Below, in pieces: positions 27,951-32,869 of a stretch of 32,869 nt of DNA (its first letter is position 1; each line of letters opens with the position of its first letter). The position numbers were made by a program, and so were the translations under genes. Under the pieces are notes generated by a model. The model was not told where the DNA came from and ran no database searches. It saw nothing but the letters and a program-made list of their open reading frames with translations. The DNA is from a virus: the IMG/VR virus record IMGVR_UViG_3300029998_000080, positions 1 to 32,869 of that record; one strand, 5' to 3'.

Positions 27951-28271
27951 TTAATCAAACCACATTCTAAAGTGGTTATTTGTTTCTTCTGAAAACTCAT
28001 CAGGATGTTTTGATAAAATTAACAACAGAAGTTTTTTGTAATTTGTGTTATCTGTTGTTTCAATATATAATGTTGACGAGAATTTATTTTCATTTTCTCC
28101 ATCTTCAACATCAAAAACAATTTCTGATACACCGTATTCTTCAAGCTGTTCACAAAAAATTGAAGTCTCTCTCTCACTCCAATCTGAATATATCATATGT
28201 GTAGTGTAGTCAAACTCAACTAATTCTCCATAATATATTCCATATTTTTCACTTTTATGTTCTATTATCAT
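27951..28271 (-). CDS. Unknown 106-residue acidic protein
   Basis: It begins MIIEHKSEKYGIYYGELVEF and has HMIYSDWSERETSIFCEQLE and GVSEIVFDVEDGENENKFSS, a likely alpha/beta fold with a beta-sheet at the centre and a C-terminal helix (KHPDEFSEETNNHFRMWFD). It follows the sirtuin gene by 2 bases and is probably cotranslated with it. No function evident. Confidence 0.7.
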   Translation of the reverse strand: MIIEHKSEKYGIYYGELVEFDYTTHMIYSDWSERETSIFCEQLEEYGVSEIVFDVEDGENENKFSSTLYIETTDNTNYKKLLLLILSKHPDEFSEETNNHFRMWFD

Positions 28272-28273
28272 AT

Positions 28274-28951
28274 TTATAATTTTAATTTTTTGACTCCTTT
28301 TGTTGCTGTTTCTTTAATATGAGTGAAATTTCGAATATCAATACCAACATCAGAATCAGATGGATCAATATAATATGTGTGTGTTCTGAAATTTACTTTA
28401 TATAACAAATTTGCTGCAGGATAAACTTGTAATGATGTTCCAATTACAATAAGAATATCTGCTTCTTTTGTTAATTTTTCAGCTTTACCCATATTTGGTA
28501 CATCTTCACCGAACCAAACAATATGTGGTCGTAATGTATCACCATTTTCATCTACACTATCTGTTTGAATATCAAAGTCTTTTGGCCAATCATAAACAGT
28601 ATTATTGTTAAATGCTCTCATCTTTGTTAATTGTCCATGGAGATGTAACACATTTGTACTGCCTGCTCTCTCATGTAAATCGTCCACATTTTGCGTCACT
28701 ATCTGAACATCATATTTCTGTTCTAATTCAGCAAGAAAGTAATGTGCAGAATTAGGTTCTACTGTATCTAATTGTTTATGCCTTTCATTGTAAAATTTTA
28801 ATACCAATTTTCTATCTTTCCTCCAACCATCAATCGTTGCGACGTCTTTAACATCATATTGCTCCCAAAGTCCGTCAGAATCCCTGAAAGTTTGAATTCC
28901 GCTTTCTGCACTTATTCCAGCACCAGTAAATACTACTATTTTCTTTTTCAT
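28274..28951 (-). CDS. Sirtuin (Sir2, class III-like NAD-dependent deacylase)
   Basis: The 225-residue protein has the complete Sir2 core. VVFTGAGISAESGIQTFRD (6-24) binds NAD, TQNVDDLHERAG (86-97) forms the ribose and nicotinamide pocket, His105 in LHLHG is the catalytic base, RPHIVWFGEDVP is the acyl-lysine loop, and VIGTSLQVYPAANL closes the NAD site. Y54 and R57 form the YxxR pair that in SIRT5 and bacterial CobB favours succinyl and malonyl lysine. The Cys4 zinc knuckle is absent (KMRAFNNNTVYDWP stands in its place), a variant I associate with Bacteroidota and class III enzymes. Likely role: removing acyl groups from host proteins during infection, using NAD. Confidence 0.92.
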   Translation of the reverse strand: MKKKIVVFTGAGISAESGIQTFRDSDGLWEQYDVKDVATIDGWRKDRKLVLKFYNERHKQLDTVEPNSAHYFLAELEQKYDVQIVTQNVDDLHERAGSTNVLHLHGQLTKMRAFNNNTVYDWPKDFDIQTDSVDENGDTLRPHIVWFGEDVPNMGKAEKLTKEADILIVIGTSLQVYPAANLLYKVNFRTHTYYIDPSDSDVGIDIRNFTHIKETATKGVKKLKL

Positions 28952-28955
28952 AATA

Positions 28956-29219
28956 TTATTGTATTTCTTTTAATTTAACTAGTTTTTCTTTTCTTAATAT
29001 ATTATTTGCATTATTATAATATTTAGAATATTTGAGTTCACTAAAATATTTATAATTAATCCAACTTTGATTAGGTGGCTCATAATCCATATTTGGTAGA
29101 AATGGTATAGAATCTTTATAATCTTTCACATAATCTTGGACCAAAAGATAATATGCAATGTCATCAAGTCTTGTTGGATTTATCAAATCCCAGCAGCCCC
29201 AACCTTTATCTATTTTCAT
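28956..29219 (-). CDS. Unknown 87-residue protein with RKEKL tail
   Basis: It begins MKIDKGWGCWDLINPTRLDD, with two Trp and a Cys close together, continues IAYYLLVQDYVKDYKDSIPF and ends NNILRKEKLVKLKEIQ, one of the best matches to the shared tail. It lies 4 bases upstream of the sirtuin gene and 1 base after the gene at 29220. No known domain. Confidence 0.65.
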   Translation of the reverse strand: MKIDKGWGCWDLINPTRLDDIAYYLLVQDYVKDYKDSIPFLPNMDYEPPNQSWINYKYFSELKYSKYYNNANNILRKEKLVKLKEIQ

Positions 29220-29609
29220 TTAAAATTCAACTGTATTTACCATTCTTAAATATAATGGCAATTTTTGGTGTAATTCTTTTCTATATTTAATAAAAATATT
29301 ATTTATATTTAAAAAATCCTTTTTTTCAATAATTTTAACTAAATAGTAATCATATTTAACTGACCATTGTCCTAAAGTATTATCAATGAACGTGTTGTTT
29401 TTTGATATGTTAACAAAATGTATAATACAATTATCACTATTAATACAAACACACATACCAACAGTTGGTTGATTGCTACTTAGTGCGTCATTAACAGCAT
29501 TCATTTGACATCTGAAATTATATCTACATCTACCACTTTTAACGTTTATTTTTGTCGCCGTGTGAATGATATGTTCTTTAATACACTGAGTTGATTTTTT
29601 ATCTAACAT
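29220..29609 (-). CDS. Protein with Cys-His-Asp arrangement, possible papain-fold member
   Basis: The 129-residue protein has CRYNFRCQMNAVNDALS (Cys28, Cys34), then IIHFVNI (His64) and FIDNTLG (Asp76, Asn77) ahead of a strand YDYYLVKII. The order Cys at a helix start, His in a strand, then Asp or Asn is that of papain-like and transglutaminase-like folds, and CQMNA at a helix start fits. Such proteins cut or modify peptide and amide bonds. The call rests on order and local pattern only; the usual aromatic residues around Cys are not conserved. I recall similar hypothetical proteins in phages. Confidence 0.6.
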   Translation of the reverse strand: MLDKKSTQCIKEHIIHTATKINVKSGRCRYNFRCQMNAVNDALSSNQPTVGMCVCINSDNCIIHFVNISKNNTFIDNTLGQWSVKYDYYLVKIIEKKDFLNINNIFIKYRKELHQKLPLYLRMVNTVEF

Positions 29610-29615
29610 ACTTAT

Positions 29616-30194
29616 TTATTTTTTAGGATTATATAATTCTTTTAAATCTTTAGGAATAGGTATCAAATGCCAAAAGCCGTCATCATCAATTGTGAAACTT
29701 TCTGGTTTCATGGAATAATAGCCCCATGTACAGAATCCATTACATTCATTATTTTCACAAGTATTTGTAAACTTATTCTCAATACCCCAATCTTGTCCAC
29801 ATAGAACGCAAATTAATTTTTTTTCTGGCTCATCAACAAAAATATCATCTGATGATTTGACTATATTTTTTAATTTATCTCTTCTCTCATATTTTATTGA
29901 ATACATAAATCTATTTATCGTGCTCCAAATTTTTTTATTTCCGTCATTTAAAATTTTAATTTTGCCTTTTTTATGATCTAATATTTCATATGATTTACCA
30001 ATTGTTAAATCACAATGACTAGATGAATTATAATATCTAATATCTGAGCAGTAGTTTTCGTTATCAAAACATATGTATGTTTTTCCTATTACGCAATATT
30101 TATCAGATAATATGGATCTTTTTAATATTTTTCTTTTATCAAATTGATTCTTTTCTAAAAAATCAGGATTATTTAACCACTGCTGAAGTATCAT
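29616..30194 (-). CDS. SH3-like plus zinc-ribbon protein
   Basis: The 192-residue protein has a degenerate SH3-like barrel (YCVIGKTYICFDNENYCSD then DLTIGKSYEILDHKKGKIK) followed by YERRDKLKNIVKSSDD, the RKxKL element found as the C-terminal tail elsewhere but here internal. A zinc ribbon comes next: CVLC (129-132), then CENNEC (146-151) and a further Cys155. The combination suggests a nucleic-acid-binding role. It overlaps the gene at 30169 by 26 bases, the longest overlap in the array, which fits a zinc-ribbon extension added after the standard tail. Confidence 0.75.
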   Translation of the reverse strand: MILQQWLNNPDFLEKNQFDKRKILKRSILSDKYCVIGKTYICFDNENYCSDIRYYNSSSHCDLTIGKSYEILDHKKGKIKILNDGNKKIWSTINRFMYSIKYERRDKLKNIVKSSDDIFVDEPEKKLICVLCGQDWGIENKFTNTCENNECNGFCTWGYYSMKPESFTIDDDGFWHLIPIPKDLKELYNPKK

Positions 30195-30414
30195 TCAATT
30201 GAATTAATTTTTGTTTTCTTGTATATTGTTTATCTAATTCTGAATATTCATCTAAATATTTAGATTCAATAGATTTTTTCCTTACTGTATGAACTGATTT
30301 ATTTGCTGGTATATCATGACTATATACATAATTATCATTTAAAATTTTTAATATTACTATTTTAAATACCATACCTTTTGTACCAACAACAACAGCTCCA
30401 ACTTTATATCTCAT
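30169..30414 (-). CDS. SH3-like tandem paralog 4 (MRYKVGAVV), RKQKL tail
   Basis: The 81-residue protein begins MRYKVGAVVVGTKGMVFKIV and ends YSELDKQYTRKQKLIQLNDT followed by SAVVK. The barrel and tail match the three genes upstream. It is the last of four in tandem, each overlapping its neighbour by 11 bases, and has the longest C-terminus. Loss of Asp in VGDIV (VGAVV here) marks it as the most diverged copy. Confidence 0.8.
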   Translation of the reverse strand: MRYKVGAVVVGTKGMVFKIVILKILNDNYVYSHDIPANKSVHTVRKKSIESKYLDEYSELDKQYTRKQKLIQLNDTSAVVK

Positions 30415-30607
30415 TTAATTTTATTAATTTTTGTTTTCTCATTGATTTAATATCCAATTCAGAATTATAGTCTAAATAATCGAAATGTACACGTTTAGAC
30501 AAATTCAGACTTTTATTATCTACATAATAATAATATCCATCCCAAATTTTTAATATTACTAATTTACTATTCTTTCCGTCTACAATATCACCAACTTTAT
30601 ATTTCAT
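30404..30607 (-). CDS. SH3-like tandem paralog 3 (MKYKVGDIV), RKQKL tail
   Basis: The 67-residue protein is MKYKVGDIVDGKNSKLVILK, then WDGYYYYVDNKSL and a tail SELDIKSMRKQKLIKLNEI. The tail codons AAT GAA ATA TAA overlap the start ATG AAA TAT of the next gene in another frame, so the end of one protein and the beginning of the next are encoded by the same 11 bases. Confidence 0.85.
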   Translation of the reverse strand: MKYKVGDIVDGKNSKLVILKIWDGYYYYVDNKSLNLSKRVHFDYLDYNSELDIKSMRKQKLIKLNEI

Positions 30608-30812
30608 ATAATTGTTTCAATTTTTCTTTTCTAGTAGATTTGATATCTAATTTTGATTCATTGTCTATTATTAATGCGTTGTAGTTGTGTACAAATTTTG
30701 ATATTTCATTTAAATAATTTATTACACAATATTTATATTCGTCATATTCATAAGATAAAATCATTATTCTAAAATAATCACCTATAACAATATCTCCAGC
30801 TTTATATTTCAT
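30597..30812 (-). CDS. SH3-like tandem paralog 2 (MKYKAGDIV), RKEKL tail
   Basis: The 71-residue protein begins MKYKAGDIVIGDYFRIMILS, has a Tyr-rich strand (YEYDEYKYCVINYLNE) and ends ESKLDIKSTRKEKLKQLYEI. It shares first residues and tail with the copies on either side but little in between, the same pattern of conserved ends and free middle seen in the plus-strand operon. Confidence 0.85.
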   Translation of the reverse strand: MKYKAGDIVIGDYFRIMILSYEYDEYKYCVINYLNEISKFVHNYNALIIDNESKLDIKSTRKEKLKQLYEI

Positions 30813-31026
30813 GTAATTTATACAATTTTTGCTTTCTCATAAATTTAATATTCAATTCTGTTTGATTTTCTATATAATCATAAGTAATGATATGTGTATC
30901 ATCATTATCAAGAAATCTAAATTTATACTGAGGTTTTTTGTGAGTATAAATCATAATATCTAATATTATTGATTCACTATCATACATTTGTTTAAAATAA
31001 ATAATGTCTCCTACTTTATATTTCAT
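30802..31026 (-). CDS. SH3-like tandem paralog 1 (MKYKVGDII), RKQKL tail
   Basis: The 74-residue protein begins MKYKVGDIIYFKQMYDSESI, contains KKPQYKFRFLDNDDTHIITY and ends TELNIKFMRKQKLYKLHEI. It is the first of the four paralogs in transcription order. Its start sits inside the last codons of the gene at 31016 with an 11-base overlap. Confidence 0.85.
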   Translation of the reverse strand: MKYKVGDIIYFKQMYDSESIILDIMIYTHKKPQYKFRFLDNDDTHIITYDYIENQTELNIKFMRKQKLYKLHEI

Positions 31027-31522
31027 TTAAACATTTCAATTTTAATGCTCTTATTTCTTTATTAGAAAAAATATTCAATTTTGTTTCATTGATAATATAT
31101 GAAAATAATTTATTTTTAGTTAATTCATATCTATTATCTATAGATATTGATTTTATAACGCTTTCTATATCAGATATTTCTCCAAATTGTTCATTGATAA
31201 ATAGTTTATTTTTATCATAGCTATATTCTAATGTCATATATATGTCAAATATTGGCTCACCATAAACATTATTATGAGTACTTTCTAAATAATCTCCTAC
31301 TATTCTATCAAAACAATTGGACAAATAGCATAAATAATTTTCTAATAGAACTGATACAAATTCAGTTCCAGTAAAATCATCAACTTGTCTACGTAAGAAA
31401 TTTTCAGTGAACCATTTTTGAGGATTAATATCAGTTTCAGATGAAATGTTGTCTATTATTTCTAATTGATGTTTTACTTTTTTGTTCATCCAAACATTAA
31501 ATGTATCTTCAAATGTTGTCAT
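31016..31522 (-). CDS. Unknown 168-residue protein, first gene of a long minus-strand operon
   Basis: It begins MTTFEDTFNVWMNKKVKHQL and is mostly helical (ENFLRRQVDDFTGTEFVSVL, CYLSNCFDRIVGDYLE), followed by a strand pair (IYMTLEYSYDKNKLFINEQF). It ends NKEIRALKLKCLNEI, a tail variant that also carries the NEI codons needed for the next start. A TATCTTTG box lies 28 bases upstream, so it opens the operon running at least to 29616. Not recognised. Confidence 0.7.
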   Translation of the reverse strand: MTTFEDTFNVWMNKKVKHQLEIIDNISSETDINPQKWFTENFLRRQVDDFTGTEFVSVLLENYLCYLSNCFDRIVGDYLESTHNNVYGEPIFDIYMTLEYSYDKNKLFINEQFGEISDIESVIKSISIDNRYELTKNKLFSYIINETKLNIFSNKEIRALKLKCLNEI

Positions 31523-31549
31523 ATTTACTTTATTAAATTATTAGATTTA

Positions 31550-31557
31550 CAAAGATA
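31550..31557 (-). promoter_or_regulatory. TATCTTTG -10 element of the 31522 operon
   Basis: TTGTATCTTTGTAAATC on the minus strand carries the same -10 as at 14047 and 17252. The -33 TTTG is not at the normal place. It shares an 86-base divergent region with the plus-strand box at 31572. Confidence 0.55.
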
Positions 31558-31571
31558 CAAAAAAGATTTGG

Positions 31572-31595
31572 AATAATAATATATAATGTATAAAA
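31572..31595 (+). promoter_or_regulatory. Promoter-like box of the ART-like gene
   Basis: AATAATAATATATAATGTAT followed by AAAA lies 14-37 bases before ATG 31609 and resembles the boxes at 4614 and 5296 (AATAAT, then TATATAAT, then TATA). It belongs to the class found before plus-strand packaged-type genes. Confidence 0.5.
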
Positions 31596-31608
31596 TAAAA
31601 AATAATTT

Positions 31609-32730
31609 ATGAAATATTTAAAAACTTTTGAAAAAATGATGTCAAATTTTACGTTATATCATGGCTCACCATACTTATTTTCTGAGTTTAAAAATAAAAT
31701 TACATTTTTTTCAGATAATTCTCAATTTGCGTATGATTATGCTAGTGAGAAATCTAGTGATAATGAATTAGATCAATCACCAGTCATATATACATGCAAA
31801 TTAAATGGTAAGATATTTGATGCTAACATAGATGAACATTTAAAAAAATTAGATGATATATTACCAGATAAAATAACATGCTATATGAGTAATTTTTGCT
31901 TTCCTGCTGATTATACAAAACAGGATATTTTAAAATTATTGAAAGGTGATGATACAATTGAGCCAATTGATTATATATCAAATGCTAAAGTTGGAGATAT
32001 AGTAGATGACCCATATTATAAAATTGATAAATTAATTGTAGTTGATGTTGATTCTGAAAATGTTTATACTATTGACAAAAAGAATTTTAATTATCATTTA
32101 AGTGGAGCTGACTCAATAAGATATGGTGATAATCATTTTGGATATGAATATCGTAAATACTTTGATGATTTTAGAAATTATATTAAAGAAATTTTTAAAG
32201 GAAAGGAAATTTATGGAATATCGGATCATTTGACTGGTATATTTCTGGACAAAAAATATCACAAAACATATTTAAAATTTGAAATTCCTGATGAACAGTA
32301 TATAAAAGGAGTTGAATTATATGATATAGCAAAAGAAAATATGATGAAAGATTATGCGTCTAAACTCAAAAAATCATGGAACAAAAAACCAAAAAAAATA
32401 AAATTGGATGACACATGGAGATATTATGAAAATGATTCTGTTTCTAGCGCAATTGAAAAATTAGGATTTGCTGGTTATGTTGCAAAAGAAAAAAAGCATA
32501 ATACATATGCCATATTCAATCCAAAAGAAACTATTACAATCGAATCAATTTATTATGAAGTTGGTGAGTTTAAAAACTTAGAAGAAATAGGAGATTACAA
32601 CAAAATGATAAACAAACTTTATAAGCATTATGATTCATCATTTGGTTATGAGAGATATAATGTATATAAATATATGAAAAAAGGATTTACATTAGAAGAA
32701 ATAATATCTGAAATTGATAATAAAAAATAA
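31609..32730 (+). CDS. ADP-ribosyltransferase-like protein with capsid-targeting-like leader
   Basis: The 373-residue protein starts MKYLKTFEKM, the shared leader. Next comes TLYHGSPYLFSEFK (15-28) and ITFFSDNSQFAYDYA (31-45), the H-G-S and FFS/T-x-(5)-AxxYA pattern of polyvalent phage and toxin ADP-ribosyltransferases, which bind NAD through the YHGS strand. An SH3-like insert (NAKVGDIVDDPYYKIDKLIV) begins near residue 125. The C-terminal part has LGFAGYVAKEKKHNTYAIFN (about 285-304), matching the GYDGI...YVVFNP end of the same fold. Such enzymes move ADP-ribose from NAD to a target protein. T4 packages one (Alt) that acts on host RNA polymerase at injection, and I infer a similar role. The KFN tail is absent. 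The catalytic Glu is not identified. Confidence 0.75.
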   Translation: MKYLKTFEKMMSNFTLYHGSPYLFSEFKNKITFFSDNSQFAYDYASEKSSDNELDQSPVIYTCKLNGKIFDANIDEHLKKLDDILPDKITCYMSNFCFPADYTKQDILKLLKGDDTIEPIDYISNAKVGDIVDDPYYKIDKLIVVDVDSENVYTIDKKNFNYHLSGADSIRYGDNHFGYEYRKYFDDFRNYIKEIFKGKEIYGISDHLTGIFLDKKYHKTYLKFEIPDEQYIKGVELYDIAKENMMKDYASKLKKSWNKKPKKIKLDDTWRYYENDSVSSAIEKLGFAGYVAKEKKHNTYAIFNPKETITIESIYYEVGEFKNLEEIGDYNKMINKLYKHYDSSFGYERYNVYKYMKKGFTLEEIISEIDNKK

Positions 32731-32735
32731 AAATA

Positions 32736-32869
32736 ATGATAGATTTTATAATATTCTCATTATCTACAATTGGATTGACATTAATAATAACTCAATCATA
32801 TATATTTAAGAATTTAAGAGATAAAGCACAGCAAATGAGTCCATCATTGGGTAAACTATTAAAGTGCTG
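32736..32869 (+). CDS. N-terminus of a small membrane protein (partial)
   Basis: ATG 32736 opens 5 bases after the stop of the ART-like gene and runs off the window. The 44 visible residues start MIDFIIFSLSTIGLTLIITQ, one membrane helix, then a basic turn (FKNLRDKAQQMSPSLGKLLK) ending in Cys. The order helix, short basic loop and LGKLLxC recalls small phage membrane proteins in which CPxCxGFW follows (DUF1360-like), but the decisive part lies outside the window. Confidence 0.6.
   Translation, partial: MIDFIIFSLSTIGLTLIITQSYIFKNLRDKAQQMSPSLGKLLKC

Overview
The window is very AT-rich and tightly packed with mostly small genes on both strands. Many starts overlap the previous stop by 4, 8 or 11 bases. 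It looks like part of a large tailed-phage genome (T4-like in flavour) that infects a member of the Bacteroidota. The phage evidence is a tail-fibre-like protein with the NDGTGD...INSNFND head, a run of leucine tRNA genes interrupted by a LAGLIDADG homing endonuclease, an NAD-dependent DNA ligase, an orphan NPPY DNA methyltransferase, and many small proteins of unknown function. The host evidence is that several minus-strand transcription units start at TATCTTTG boxes with TTTGG about 20 bases upstream (the Bacteroidota TTTG/TAnnTTTG promoter), that I see no purine-rich Shine-Dalgarno sites, and that the phage ClpP carries a stretch I associate with Bacteroidota ClpP.

Layout. 1-1936 (+): the tail of one gene and two acidic proteins of unknown function. 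1968-5227: a tail-fibre-like protein with 27 uninterrupted nine-residue repeats, three small minus-strand genes and two small plus-strand genes. 5336-8799 (+): an eight-gene operon in which every gene overlaps the next by 4 bases (ATGA). 8797-10344 (-): four tRNA genes and a homing endonuclease. 10602-14077 (-): small unknowns, then a membrane group (SPFH/band-7 lipoprotein, two-TM protein, SHOCT-like protein, 22-residue TM peptide). 14124-14915 (+): DNA methyltransferase. 14936-31522 (-): a long mostly early-looking block with ClpP, DNA ligase, a HAD protein, a peptide-deformylase-like protein, a sirtuin and a tandem family of small SH3-like proteins. 31609-32869 (+): an ADP-ribosyltransferase-like protein and the start of a membrane protein.

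The most interesting signal is in the protein ends. Plus-strand proteins of unrelated fold (HAD nucleotidase, ankyrin repeats, SH3-like, ART-like, unknowns) share a short N-terminal leader, MKKYNQFINE or MKxIKxFE. It closely resembles the capsid-targeting leader of T4 internal proteins (MKTYQEFIAE), which is cut after Glu by the prohead protease. I infer that these genes encode proteins packaged in the virion and injected with the DNA, including a candidate ADP-ribosyltransferase analogous to T4 Alt. Most of the same proteins also end in KFN(I/L/M/V), while many unrelated minus-strand proteins end in a different tail, RKxKLxxLN. I do not know what these C-terminal tails do. Two promoter classes (TAnnTTTG, and TATATATAA close to the start) roughly separate the early-looking genes from the structural or packaged ones.
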